The notes: a model not told the origin generated them from the letters alone. Shown: positions 39,801 through 50,018, counted from the stretch's first letter. The stretch: DNA of 64,000 nt from Sipunculus nudus (GCA_026874595.1 CM049311.1:32879176-32943175); one strand, 5' to 3'. Made by a program: numbers and translations.

Positions 39801-41954
39801 AAGCTGCCTTTTCATGTGCATCAGTCATCTGCAAAATACCCTTCCAGTATCAGAGTTTGTGAGAAGGCAGTATCACATGCCTACTCTCATTTTATATCCT
39901 GGTGTCCTTATATTTTATAACCAGGCCCGGGGAATACTGCACCTGCAGGCCCTGGGTATGTAATCATCCCCACTGCTGCCAGCTCATACCACTCTAGCCG
40001 CTGACAGCCACGCAACAGGTTTCAGGTTTCTTTTGTGTCGCTGGCCCACCAAAGGGCTAACTGGGGTTATAGCACGATACGATCTGTTACTCTTAGAAAG
40101 GAAATAAAATAAAAAAATTTCCTATGGTTTTAATAAACCAATGTTCACATAATGTTGTATGTCAAAAGGCCTGTAATAAAAATAACCATTCTGGAAAGCA
40201 TGAAGCACCTGTAACATCAACAAATGATAGTATTTGTCCAGAGAGAATTGAAGCATTAACAGCCCCTGGTAGACATCTTGCATTTGGTGATGGTCCTGTA
40301 TAAGGCTTTAGGCCTGTGTACTATTTTGTTCATATTTTAACTTCTTTGGTGCAAAATAGGGCTGAAAACAGAACAGTAATGTTTTCTAGTGGTCAAATAT
40401 ACAATACACATAGATGTACTGAACATTAATCAATGGATATATGTTAAATCTCATAGATGTGTATGGGGTGTTTTAATCACAGTTAACCGCAGATGCAATC
40501 TATGGACTCCACATTGCGCCAGTTGCTGTTAAAAAACAATTGAGGAGTTCATTCTTATGGGCTAATACCACTCTGGAATCCCAAACCCATTGCTGCAGCT
40601 CATACCACTGTGAAATCTGCACTCATTCTGAGAGTTAAATAAGGTCATTGGGCACAGCCTTCCCATTAAACCTGCAGTGCTTTCACCCTAGGTGAGGGTC
40701 AACCGTGAAAATTCTCATAGCCTCAGCTAAGGTTCAAACTCACATTCTCCCAGTTTTGATTTCAGTGTTCAACAGAAGTCGTTCATCTGAGACTGATTTC
40801 TCCTATTTTTTTTAAATAATTATATTCCTTATTTTATTATGTGCCAAGTACTACGCTCTTTACACAGCGCTTTACCTATAGGGCTACTTCCTATATCGTA
40901 AGGCGCTGTTTGTTATGACCTCGTATCCTGCTTTGCAACACCAGAGGGGAGCACTGTATTTTTGTCCAATCAGATGAAACTTTGTGCTGGAAGACAAAGC
41001 CAAGCGAGGAATACACGGAGCCAATCATATTCATTTCTTTTTGAGTGACAGCTCATCCCCCAGCGTAACCGTCTAAACAGGCCACAGCCTCAGAGAGAAT
41101 TGCCCCTGACGTGGTTTGCTTAGGGCCTTGGGCACATAGGATGCTCGGCCGGTGAGCTGTAATTCAAACGAAACGTAACAACAAAGGCTGCGTGCACACC
41201 TCGCTGGCTGGTTTCAGTTCTGCAGACAACAAATACATGGCTACGCTAACACAGTCATAATGTCATAATCGAATCGGTCGATGATGCGAGAACGCAGAGG
41301 GAGCAATTTAAATTTGACCGGAAACTCATCAAATGGCGCTTGAAGCGCGGCAATGGGCGGAGCCAGGATGCCTGTCGAGTGTTTGTTTATTGGCATCTGA
41401 TTTGCTGCTTGTCACATAGTACGCACGTTTATTTCAGTGGACAACAAACCGCCATCTGGTGTCTAAATATATCATAAATGGTCAAAGCTGGCAGCGTGAA
41501 AATCAGTTGCTTCTTTAGAAGCGCAAGATTTCCGCTGCCTCGGGAGCGTAGCCAAGTACATGTTTATTCCCATGTTGAAACTTAGGCCCAATAATCATCT
41601 GCAATTAATTACCATATGTGATAGCAAAATAATAAACAAAAAAACTATGAGTGATGAACAAACTTGTCAATTGTAATCTGTATAGGCTATTGCCGTTTTG
41701 GAGTATTGACTATTGTGCAGTTTGTAATCTGGTAATATGTAAATTGTATGTGCATTGTATTGCGGTGGGCCTTGGCATGGCACATGTAACGAAAACAGAC
41801 AATTTACCCTGTCATCAAACTGGTCACAACCATAATGAAAATACTCATAGTCCCCTCGCACGACAGCAGTCTCATTTTCCCGCAAGGTTTCTGGCAGCGC
41901 GAGGCCTTCGTGTATATTAATGACAAGGTCCGGATTTCTGAATTCTCTGGCCAT
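21326..41954 (-). CDS. UFSP1: UFSP1, UFM1-specific cysteine protease (5 exons, complete)
   Basis: Minus-strand exons join(41954..41808, 36452..36234, 35241..35139, 31610..31534, 21460..21326) give an unbroken 226-residue frame plus TGA, close to the mammalian UFSP1 length (about 217). The peptidase C78 active site is complete: [11 protein letters not shown] with the nucleophile Cys (codon 36443-36441), DPHYYG with Asp (21460-21458) and His (21454-21452), and an upstream YFHYGCDQ whose Tyr matches the oxyanion-hole Tyr of the family. The protease matures pro-UFM1 and removes UFM1 from targets. The frame stays open upstream to an ATG at 42125 (283 aa; another ATG at 42005). I chose 41954 because the residues before it come from short repeated tctcggttacc units, and because it places the Cys at residue 53, the position I recall for mouse. 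Introns are 5.4, 1.0, 3.5 and 10.1 kb, filled with repeats. Confidence 0.93.
21476..21880. repeat. (TA)n/(TG)n microsatellites in UFSP1 intron 4
   Basis: TA and TG runs at about 21,476-21,502, 21,543-21,574 and 21,842-21,879, the first only about 15 bases from the UFSP1 exon 5 acceptor. Confidence 0.9.
22263..25222 (+). mobile_element. Helitron/Helentron-like element block with ~180-bp internal array
   Basis: Starts atgcccccgcc (22,263; second start at 23,299). The subterminal inverse ggcgggggcat is at 24,985-24,995 and 25,186-25,196, each followed by the hairpin gtgtcg-ttc-cgacac and then atCTAGtt. Asymmetric inverted repeats, a 3' stem-loop and CTAG before T are the non-autonomous Helentron (HINE) layout. 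Inside are about 14 copies of a ~180-bp unit (cgcaatgcctgcagatattgg ... gacctacttttgacc ... gaaaatttcatg) with 180-181 spacing; one copy is shortened to about 110. No Rep/helicase gene. Lies in UFSP1 intron 4. Confidence 0.75.
25223..26850. other. UFSP1 intron 4, nothing firm
   Basis: AT-rich sequence with short chance frames. No exon or clear repeat boundary found. Confidence 0.4.
26853..27273. mobile_element. Possible inverted-end element, GC-richer segment
   Basis: tcaggtttggccacc (26,853-26,867) is mirrored by gttgccaaacctga (27,260-27,273). The interior is GC-richer than its surroundings and carries overlapping open frames of 115 and 127 codons in two frames. Neither frame shows a recognisable domain. 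Confidence 0.35.
28151..28290 (+). repeat. Third copy of 'aaaggggcc' repeat
   Basis: aaaggggcctaatcacctgt ... gccagaaaatgtggata ... gtttataatatg, matching the 14.2/14.46-kb copies. Confidence 0.55.
28415..28836 (+). mobile_element. Element with tcccccactt / aagtggggga inverted ends
   Basis: Ends tatcccccacttcc (28,428) and ctgaagtgggggac (28,812-28,826) are inverted. The interior has a duplicated gttttagttttNattNtcccctgaagatgtctcc. An inverted relative is in the ALDH16A1 intron at 5,850-6,200. Confidence 0.55.
28880..29500 (+). repeat. Repeat beginning 'ttagctcaactgacgagtcaa'
   Basis: Starts ttttttagctcaactgacgag...ctgagccatagtgctgtccg, a start I associate with dispersed mollusc repeats. 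The body is degenerate; the far boundary is not clear. Confidence 0.4.
30590..31210 (+). repeat. Degenerate array 'ctgatctgaccttgaNgatcaag'
   Basis: Repeats of gtatcaaatttNaggg, caaaagttatNNggttc and gatctgaccttga occur at roughly 120-170-base spacing. The same family, same orientation, recurs at about 35,520-35,900. Confidence 0.55.
31534..31610 (-). CDS. UFSP1: UFSP1 exon 4
   Basis: Acceptor TTTTCAG, completes a Gly codon, then [14 protein letters not shown] and AHLLVL. A 77-base exon with donor TTG|GTAGGT (phase 0). It is easily missed because it has no Met and is short. Confidence 0.92.
32690..34912 (+). mobile_element. Array element, ~289-bp monomer, with gtatccccagac ends
   Basis: gtatccccagac (32,712-32,723) is exactly inverted at 34,901-34,912 (gtctggggatac). 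In between, the anchor gacagatNgctcctgtg recurs at 32,941, 33,230, 33,519, 33,796 and 34,084 (spacing 277-289). Each unit carries ctgtgaccttNacctttgacc twice and actatatgtgcaagatgaaag. Several near-identical open frames starting MAGELY come from this array and are not genes. Lies in UFSP1 intron 3. Confidence 0.85.
35139..35241 (-). CDS. UFSP1: UFSP1 exon 3
   Basis: Acceptor TTTTACAG, then [30 protein letters not shown], the strand ahead of the Asp/His loop. The donor is ATGG|GTGAGT (phase 1). Confidence 0.93.
35520..35910 (+). repeat. Second block of the 'gatttgaccttgaa' array family
   Basis: Same motifs as 30,590-31,210, in UFSP1 intron 2-3 territory to the right of exon 3 (intron 2). Confidence 0.5.
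36234..36452 (-). CDS. UFSP1: UFSP1 exon 2 with catalytic Cys
   Basis: Acceptor CTTGCAG, then [15 protein letters not shown], the [16 protein letters not shown] segment and [12 protein letters not shown], all signature C78 stretches. 73 codons; the donor is AAC|GTTAGT (phase 0). Confidence 0.95.
37205..37470 (-). repeat. Dispersed 'ttgcctgNgggcaagt' repeat (copy 2)
   Basis: Reverse-orientation relative of 3,640-3,850: shares ttaNccacttgcc, aaacataaacctttatctaaaggcctga and gtctagccctgg. It yields a look-alike frame [10 protein letters not shown]. Confidence 0.6.
38147..39256. mobile_element. Possible element bounded by inverted ggttggca ends
   Basis: ggttggcacaatctctgagaggga with gaagaaagtctttcttccc (38,149-38,220) is mirrored by cttcttttcttccaagaaac ... 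gaatgccaaccctg (39,180-39,256). The arms are imperfect and about 70 bases long. The interior is AT-rich. Confidence 0.4.
40853..41560 (+). repeat. Dispersed element, long copy (GC-richer)
   Basis: Starts acgctctttacacagcgctttacc and ends aagatttccgctgcctcgggagcg. A short copy with the same two ends but almost no interior lies at 63,721-63,815. It sits in UFSP1 intron 1. Confidence 0.6.
41808..41954 (-). CDS. UFSP1: UFSP1 exon 1 (coding part)
   Basis: Encodes [18 protein letters not shown] (family 'N-x-H-x-G-L-x-L-P' start), [20 protein letters not shown]. The donor is AGG|GTAAAT at 41808/41807 (phase 0). In-frame ATGs also lie at 42005 and 42125. Confidence 0.9.
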
Positions 41955-42029
41955 GAGGGTCGGTGCCCGCAGATTGTACCGGATGTTTACGTCTGGCGAA
42001 ACCATTGCGCACGCGCGCGGTGTAAGATA

Positions 42030-42120
42030 ATACGGAGTCTCGGTTACCTCGATTTGGAAGTCTCGGTTATCGTCTTTTGAGGTCTCGGGTACTGAGAATT
42101 GGGAGTCTCGGTTACCGTGT
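42030..42120 (-). repeat. Short tandem units in UFSP1 5' leader
   Basis: Units of ggaNgtctcggttacc recur about four times. On the minus strand this is an open frame upstream of the likely UFSP1 start, so it may be 5' UTR or an N-terminal extension. Confidence 0.5.
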
Positions 42121-42129
42121 GTCACCAGT

Positions 42130-43338
42130 GGTCAGTGCAGTCATGCGTACCGCAATTAAGCTGGCGCACACGGTTGCCCCAATTAATCACTTTGATCACT
42201 GGTGTCCTAGATCAAAGGGCCAGGTAACTTCAAAGGCTACCAGGGAAACTGGGCGTCTTGAAATGTGGTGTTTTTTTATCATTGCGAAGACGTTTCTTTT
42301 GCCTTATTGTAACAGGGGTTTTCCAGGGTAATTGTGTAATTAATTTTTTTTTTCAATGGCCTATTTTCCATCTTTAACGCAAATTATAAACAAAAGTAAT
42401 GTTCTGTAATGTAAAGGATATGTATAATTTTACAAAAAAAAGCATTTTATTAAAGGTGGTGTTGTTTGAGAGTCATTGTGTATCCTAAGTCGAATTTATC
42501 GGCTCAAACTTTGATCTACCACCATAACGTTATGCATGACGTTGATATTGATTAAGTCGCTAGGAAAACGTTGCATTGCATTGTACAAGCTATATTTGAC
42601 TAATTTGAGCACATTTAGTCATAAAATATCAAATAAGGTAGTTATTCTTATATAGATATTCATTTCCATTTATTATAGAATAATAAAAATTTGAAGATAA
42701 TGCGTAAAAGATAATAAATGGAACAAGCCTTTAAAAATTCTCTAGTTGCATATTTACCTCACCCAGGGCCCCTGCATGGCAGGGCATGCATTAGTGCGCC
42801 ACGTACGGACTCCATTTATCTGTGATACGGAGTCCGACCTTCTGGCTGTGAGAGTTCACCCTGCCGTTCATTGAAGGACCTGTAACATGAATTACCACTG
42901 CTTGTTGTGCGATAGAGAAACAATCTTGTATTTATATATAGAAATAAACTTTTTATGTATCAAATTAAATCGATATATCACCTTTATGTGCGCCTGTAAA
43001 TGTTTTTTTACCCTTTGAACTGCCGGGGTTCAGATGTTGCATGCCAACTGGTAGCCATGACAACATGACACTCAGGCCTTCGGAAAAAAAACTGATAGGG
43101 CCTGGAGTCATGATGGCAGTCACAACAGAACGCCCATTCTAAGGGTCGGATCAAAATATTTGCCGTCTGGTATTATTTGGCATCACAGGCTTATATAGTC
43201 GTATTATATGTGCTAAATATCGAAGAAAAAATGTTGTTACACAAAAAAAAATTACAATTATTACCTCCTTTCATCACTGTGGCACCGATTCACGTGAAGC
43301 GGTACTTCTCATTCAAAACTAAATGTGTCATGGCGCGG
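42130..43338. other. UFSP1 upstream region
   Basis: Presumed promoter side of UFSP1. No TATA box or CpG island could be fixed and no other gene is seen. An element-like gtacggactccatttatctgtgatacggagtcc hairpin lies at about 42,803-42,837. Confidence 0.35.
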
Positions 43339-43339
43339 T

Positions 43340-43762
43340 CGTGTATGTAAACTTGGAAGTCGGAAGCCGGATGCCGGAAACCAACGAAAGCAGTTTAAAG
43401 AATATACAAAATGCTAACGCTTCAATACCGTTTTGTTTTCCCCCATAGAATAAGATCTTTTTTTATCATTCTGTGAAGAATAATAGTTATCCATTGTTTA
43501 ATCTGTACGTTATGGAAGATTTTGTGCTCGGAAGCCATCTCGGAAGTCAGTCAGAAGTGCTTGGATGTTATCCAATGTGTATGACTCGGAAGTCACAGAG
43601 ACGCACTGTGCCCAAAATGCAGTTTTATTATAATTATAGTTGCATGCATATATTAAAATTGCTTATGCATGATTCTGCTTTTAATGAGTGTATAATGCAA
43701 TACATGATACATAATCGGAAAACTATAAGTTCTTATTTTTTTATTTGTAAATTTAATATATA

Positions 43763-43839
<77 letters not shown>

Positions 43840-45440
43840 TCGGTGTTATTATCGAGTAAAGTGTGATAACGGAAATACTTCCTATCTCATTATACTAGTA
43901 TATATTAGGATGCTCTCTCAGTGGAGTAAATCACCAATTTATGAATTGGAAAGTAATAAATATAATAATGAAATTGCTAGGGAATAAAAAAAGTCATCTG
44001 GAAAAGAAATGAAAATTAAGAGATATTACGTCTGAACGGGCTTGCGCCCTCTATGGATGCACCACTGAATAATAAATATGGTATAATTAACCCTTGTACG
44101 GCATTAAAAATACAGTTATAAATTACGATGTCATTCAAAATAAAATATAGTAATATATTTTCCATACGTTTAACAAATATGAAAATTCAATATATCCCAG
44201 AAGGTCATCGCTGGAACAAACATACATGTATCATATGCAAAACGAAATGTCTTTCAATATGTTAGAGTTCAACGATATTTTTAAAAAAATGTTACATTTA
44301 TATCTTAGAAAAGGGATACAACAGTCCAGATAATATATAACATACTAATACATGTATTATTATAAAATCTGATCGATTTACGAATTTAAGCAAATATTTT
44401 TTTAAAACCAAAATTAATTCTTTTTCAAGTTTTTGACTCTTTCTTTCAAACTTTATCAATCTCGATATTTATATTATATTAATTTCACTCCTGATGTTTC
44501 AACATCACATTTCAACTTCAAATATATGGATATTTATTAATATATTAAAGTATGTTTGCAACTGATTGCATGATAAGGGCATATAACCAGAATCTGCACC
44601 CTTCAACTTCATATTACTGTAGGATTACAAGGATCTCGATAAGAAATTACAATTTTGTTTATATATAATATATATATATAAATGCAACCGGACCATGAAA
44701 TGTAAAATATAATTTTGCATAAAAAGTATTACATAATAGATAAGAGTCTAAGAGATTCATAATACTGATGAATTTTTTTTTGGTCAATGGAAGAGGAAAA
44801 TGTTTTCAATTTATACATTAAAAATAAAATATTTTGTTCGAAACAACTTGTAAAATCATTCACTGGACGGTTATTTGGTTCTGTCAAATTTTCTGTTTAA
44901 GTCTCTATGATATTATCAGGGTGATTTTTATAGGGGCACATGTATAAAATATTATCAAAACCTTTATTTTTTTTTTCATGTTTCCATCAACATAAAATGC
45001 GGTAACAGCGTAAAATATTGATGAGTTAAAATAATCTTGTTTTACAAAATGAAATAAAATATCAATATAATATATTATTAAAAAAACAGCATCATGAATG
45101 ATACAAAACAGATTGAATTTGTGAAAAATACATGATACTGAAGAAACTGAAAATGCTTGACACGTTTGCTGACGATATGATGACCAGTGCCTTTGCCATT
45201 ACTGGCTTCCGAGTTTTACACATTTGGACCATAACCGGGCATTTCCGAGCAAAAAAAATAGTCATAAACTTCGGATGGATAACTTTGATTATTTATCATG
45301 ATGATAGAAAAGACCTTATTCTATCAATAAGTATAAAAAGGTACTTTCCATTGATGTAGTAGCATTTTAATTATGCTTCGATCATTGCTTTAAAAAAAGT
45401 CCTTGCTTCCGACTTCCGACTTCCGAGTTTTACACATAGC
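43340..45440. mobile_element. Candidate 2.1-kb TIR element with cggaagtcggaag ends
   Basis: gtatgtaaacttggaagtcggaagccgg (about 43,343-43,370) is inverted at about 45,406-45,437 (cttccgacttccgacttccgagttttacacata). Extra copies of ctcggaagNc lie inside at about 43,527-43,596 and one inverted copy near 45,206. The interior is very AT-rich with a (TA)n tract and no transposase frame. Confidence 0.5.
43756..43837. repeat. (TA)n microsatellite
   Basis: About 40 TA units. Confidence 0.95.
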
Positions 45441-45456
45441 CGTTTGGAAATCCCCT

Positions 45457-45465
45457 ACCGGAAGT
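45457..45465 (+). promoter_or_regulatory. ETS-type site ACCGGAAGT
   Basis: Consensus ETS/GABP motif in a locally GC-richer stretch, about 170 bases upstream of a short open frame (45,624, MTVREVDENEK...). It could mark a promoter; a chance match is not excluded. Confidence 0.3.
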
Positions 45466-45890
45466 TATGATTCTCCCGCTGACAGACGTGGAGACGAGTT
45501 TTTCGAGTAAAACCAGCCTCGGAATTAAAAACTGCTGTACGTTTACACGTAAGTCAACCGTGGATGTAATAATTATTATTTTCCCCAACAGAATAACGTC
45601 ACTTTTTGTCTTAACTCAGGAAAATGACAGTTCGAGAAGTGGATGAAAATGAAAAAGTAGTGTCAGAAATGGCGTGCACATCTGCACATACTAGAATTGA
45701 TGCGAACCCAATAGCTTGAACTGTCACCCCATCGTCTTCAGTTCATCTAAAATCGACGTTTGGGGTGACAAGCTGTCGCTAGCCAACTGGACACCGCCGG
45801 AAAAGGAATCCCATGCAAATTAGGTAGGCAATCTATGCAAAAGATGAATTCAGGGGGGCTTTTTCCAGGAATGCCAGTGCCGTGCACTAG

Positions 45891-46100
45891 GATAGACCAT
45901 ATTTTCATAAGCATCCTTCCCATCATACATCGCTTGTTGTCAATGATGCTAAATACCTATTGGTTGTTCCAACCGGAAAGCGCCATCGGCCAGACGGAGA
46001 CGATGCAATATCTGACTTCATCCAGAGTAAGTGCCCATACTTTATTAATGCTGATCATCCAGCAAAAGTTTTGGTCCCAACGGAGTCTAAGCATCTGTAA
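45891..46100 (+). CDS. Unrecognised exon-like frame (fragment)
   Basis: After a potential acceptor (GTGCACTAG) the frame starting GAT is open for 69 codons to TAA: DRPYFHKHPSH, LVVNDAKYLLVVPTGKRHRP, FIQSKCPYFINADHPAKV, TESKHL. The composition is protein-like and more convincing than the overlapping ATG frame at 45,835. A short ATG frame with donor-like GTAGTG (45,624-45,656, phase 0) could precede it. I recognise no family; it could be a decayed transposon gene. Confidence 0.25.
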   Translation, partial: DRPYFHKHPSHHTSLVVNDAKYLLVVPTGKRHRPDGDDAISDFIQSKCPYFINADHPAKVLVPTESKHL

Positions 46101-46844
46101 CATTTATAATATGTGGGGTTTGTTTGGTGTCCTCACGCTTCACAAGGCATATACGTGTCTGAGGGTCTGTACGGATCCGTACAAACTTAGATAGTATAGA
46201 CTCTCCCCGCCAGAGGCTGCAGCGCTTGTATTGTTTACTATATATGTCAGCGCTGCAAGACTGCAGCAAGGCATGCATTAGGAAACACTGTTCAGAGGTC
46301 GAGAAGATGATACTGAAGAAGACTGTTTTGGAACATTTAATTTTATATGGAACTTGCTTGAATATTTATGTACGGTATATTTTGTATATAATAAAAATAT
46401 GTATGCATGTTTGTGTCCGTATCTTAACATGTTTATATTTTGTATATTAATTGTGTATATTTTATATAGCATGATGAATTGTTTGGATTTTCTTTCTTTT
46501 TTATTACAGAAACGTAGTACATGCATAACGTAACATTACATACATACAAACATACATACAGAAATTAATATTTCAATAACAATTTACATTGAATCGTGAA
46601 GATTATTCATGTAGAGAGCAGGTCGGTAAGGTTTTCCCATTTTGAATAATGTTGAGTTAATTTGCCTCCACAAAGTTTCTTAGCGATAACATCATATGTT
46701 GAATAAATCTGCTTAACATAGCTTATACATCCATGATAGTTCGGTAATATTTTGAGACATCTGCAATTACAAACATACATTTTAGCAACCAGTGTTATAG
46801 CATATTTAACCATCTATGTTCGCTTTAACCTAACAAAACTTCAG

Positions 46845-47035
46845 ATACTGAAAACTTAACAGAGGAGTTTAATGACGAATTATTCAAAACCAAAAAAAAA
46901 AAAATATGTGATAAAGTTTCTCTTACTAATTTACAAAATGTACCAGTAGGAGAATCTATTAGCCTACATTCAGTCTATGAAGAAATGGGTTTAACGTCAC
47001 CCGACGTTGTAGTTCATATAACTGAAAATTCCTAA
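46845..47035 (+). CDS. Unrecognised terminal-exon-like frame
   Basis: After acceptor-like AACTTCAG the frame is open for 63 codons to TAA: NLTEEFNDELFK, a Lys run encoded by 13 A, CDKVSLTNLQNVPVGESISL, HSVYEEMGLTSPDVVVHI, ITENS. The A13 run keeps frame as read. No start Met and no recognised family. Possibly the last exon of an unseen gene, or a decayed transposon gene. Confidence 0.25.
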
Positions 47036-49340
47036 GTGGTACGAAATTTGTTGTCATAAATCTTGGAGAATCCCATATAAACAATCTCCTCTGATATATC
47101 AATTAAATCTTGTTTCCATTTCTAAACTACTAAGTCTGGAGTGACTATAAATGTTTCTCTTGTTTTCTCTCATCATTAGAGTGTACGGGTTGTGCTTTTT
47201 TCTAACGGCGTAAAAGTAAATTTTTACACTTGTTCCAACAGCGGACCAAGTGTTCTACCAAAGTCTTACCGTTATAATTTATGAATTAAACCAATTGAAT
47301 TGTTTTATCAAGTATAGGAAACTGCGTAATTGTGTAAGATGTTTTATCATACAGAATTGTTAGGGGTTCGTAATATAGGCAGAGCATTCAAAACCGTTGT
47401 GCCTCTCATCTTCGACGTCACCGTTTTTACATATGACACAGCCCCTTGCTTCAGTGTTTAGGTTCTTGTATTTATTTGGTGGTATCAGCCTATAAATGGT
47501 GTCTGAAATCTGTCAGTTTCACTTCTCAGCGCAAGTATCCCACACCAAAGCCGAGCAAGTGTACTGAACTTTGCTGTCGTCGATCGGGCCATATACTTTT
47601 TACGTATATACTTAATTATGTGCCGTGCACTGAGTGCTGATAAAACTGATAAAAAAATCTTAATTTCAGAACTGATCGGTATTGTTCAAGCCATTTATGT
47701 TGATTATCAGAACGTAACTTCTGGTTCAGATTATACGTTGGCAATGCGGCGCTATTTCATTATATGTGTGTATTAATATATATCAATGGATTCGAGTATC
47801 TTACTTCTTTGCATCTGAGCACTCAGTTATCCACGGCTTGCAATGTTATAATCCAATATGAATACTTTCTTGGTTAGACTTGTGTAATCCATAGTGATTC
47901 CAAAACCGTAACATCTCAATCAAATGATATCTACATGTTAAACAACCAATGTCTCTTTTAGGGCAGCAATTACACATGCAGAACCTGTGAACACTAAAAA
48001 AGGTAACGGAGTGGTCTGTTTTTAATTTTATCACATGACGGGGTTTGTGCATATCCCCATAACTCGGACGCATAATCTGTAGGACTGTTACTACCATCAT
48101 AGTATTTAAATTTGTAAAGGAGTCATATAAGTATAGTATCCTTAAAATTCTTAAACTTGCTCAATACTAGACCAAGAGATTACAATCCAACAGGCGCTAG
48201 AAAATCAGAACTTTTAGGACATTAAAAAAATGGATTTTATACCGACATAAGACTTTTTATTTTTTCTGCTAAGCCGTTAATACATATATATTAAACAGCG
48301 TGACGGATTATATCGCCTTGTACCTCACATAATACCCCAAACCAATTCGTGAAAATATTATTACTTAATCATACATAAGCTGAATAACTACTGTATCAAC
48401 TTTTTTATGGTGTTATAGATTTTGTAATCAGTTTTTAGTCCAAACAGCCGCGAGTGAAGAGTAGTTTCCTATATGTACCCATTAACAGCTTTTTTCCTGC
48501 ATGCATGCACATGCCCACTTACTAGGGCGACGTGTTTCTATTCCTTGAGGCAAACGATTACTTAATAATGAAGTAACTAAAAAATATGATCAGGGCAGGA
48601 GCGACCTTTTCGAACCCCATTCTGATCTTTGGCTATAGGGTTAAGTTTGTTAAAGTAAGACGCGTTATTCTATAATCGATCAGGCCACGATGATGAGTTG
48701 TTGATAAAGATCATTCCGTGGCCAATTTCATTTTCGGTTTGTTTCTATGATTTTGAACATGTCCACTTTACATCGTGAAAATCTGGAAAAGTATACATCT
48801 CATAAAGAAGAATGTGACAAAATTCTCAGTAATCACGTCTCTATTAAAATTAGAGTAATAAAGTATCCACTTCTCCGGGTTAATAGCAATTATTTAATTA
48901 TTCAGTATCGATGTGCTTATAAAGTTTGTATATTTAGTAATAAAAAACTATATGATTAACTTACTATATTTTGTATAAATTTCAAAAAAGCTTATTTGTT
49001 CCTGTTATCCTTGTTTATTATTTTCTGATTAGAAAAATGATATTGAATAAAACGAGATATATGTATGTAAATTATATTTTATTTTTAAATTGTTGAATAT
49101 ATTTAAAATTTTGAAATGAGTTAAATAATTTTCATCAGGGATGTAATTTTATATCCCCGAAATTAGTAGTACCCCGCCTGGAAAAAAATAGGTTTTAAAC
49201 TAATTAATATACCTAGGCAATGAAAGTAATAAACTATTATAAATGTGAAACATTTGTGTCAGAGATCAAAGGACCCCAATGGTAACACCTGATTAGTCCA
49301 AAGCTACCACTTCTCCTACACGGCCCGGTAATTAAGACCT
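47036..49340. other. No gene recognised
   Basis: AT-rich with short chance frames on both strands. No splice-supported exon, no clear repeat array. Confidence 0.4.
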
Positions 49341-49343
49341 GCG

Positions 49344-49499
49344 TTATTGACACACGGTTTCGGGTATCACGACGGGGGTTGTTAGTGACACACGGTGAAC
49401 GCCCGCCATCTAGCGGGAGTGTGACAGATTTGACGCATGCGCAGTTAAACCGTGTGTCAATAAGCTGGACCTTATTGACACACCCCGTGTGTTAATAAG
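49344..49499. repeat. Nested hairpins with ttattgacacacggttt
   Basis: ttattgacacacggttt (49,344-49,360) is exactly inverted at 49,447-49,463. A second hairpin, cttattgacacac-ccc-gtgtgttaataag, follows at 49,471-49,499, and gacacacggt also occurs at about 49,386. The interior is GC-rich. It abuts the large inverted repeat at 49,504. Confidence 0.8.
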
Positions 49500-49503
49500 G
49501 GCG

Positions 49504-50018
49504 GCCAAGATAATAAATACTCCCACGCATGATATCGTGTTGGTATAGTTGCAGACGGCAGATTGCTTCTCCAAAATTAATTATTACATAAAAATGCCAG
49601 ACAAGAAGAAGCCGTATCTGTCAATTTGAATGCTAGTTGCAGACGGCAGATTGCTTCTCCAAAAGGTGGCCCCAGGCCACCCCAGATTCTTCGTGCCGTT
49701 GAACCAATTTACTGTCGTTCCATCCGCATAAAGTTTATATAGTTCCCGTTCATGCTGTATAATAGCTAATGCTTCTTTTGATAAACAGACCTATATCTCA
49801 ATAAAGTTTATTCCTTTAATGAAAATAGTGGTTATTAATCAGTATCGTCTCTTATACAAAACATATCAAGTTTTCACCAAATTATCGCCCATTCAAATTG
49901 ACAGATACGGCGTCTTCTTGTCTGGCATTTTTATGTAATAATTAATTTTAGAGAAGCAATCTGCCGTCTGCAACTATACCAACACGATATCATGCGTGGG
50001 AGTATTTATTATCTTGGC
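49504..50018. mobile_element. Large inverted repeat, 129-bp arms
   Basis: Arms 49,504-49,632 and 49,890-50,018 are reverse complements with about two mismatches (near 49,571 and 49,610); the spacer is 257 bases. A 31-base segment of the left arm (tagttgcagacggcagattg..., 49,546-49,576) is repeated directly at 49,634-49,664, and a diverged relative lies at about 56,405-56,455. No coding capacity. Confidence 0.9.

Noticed and set aside
41651..42331. Plus-strand frames (81-89 codons) over the UFSP1 first exon
   Set aside because: Shadows of the real minus-strand exon and of the leader repeats.
43473..43859. 128-codon frame ending in an Ile/Tyr run
   Set aside because: The last third is the (TA)n tract and the rest lies in the candidate TIR element with no domain.
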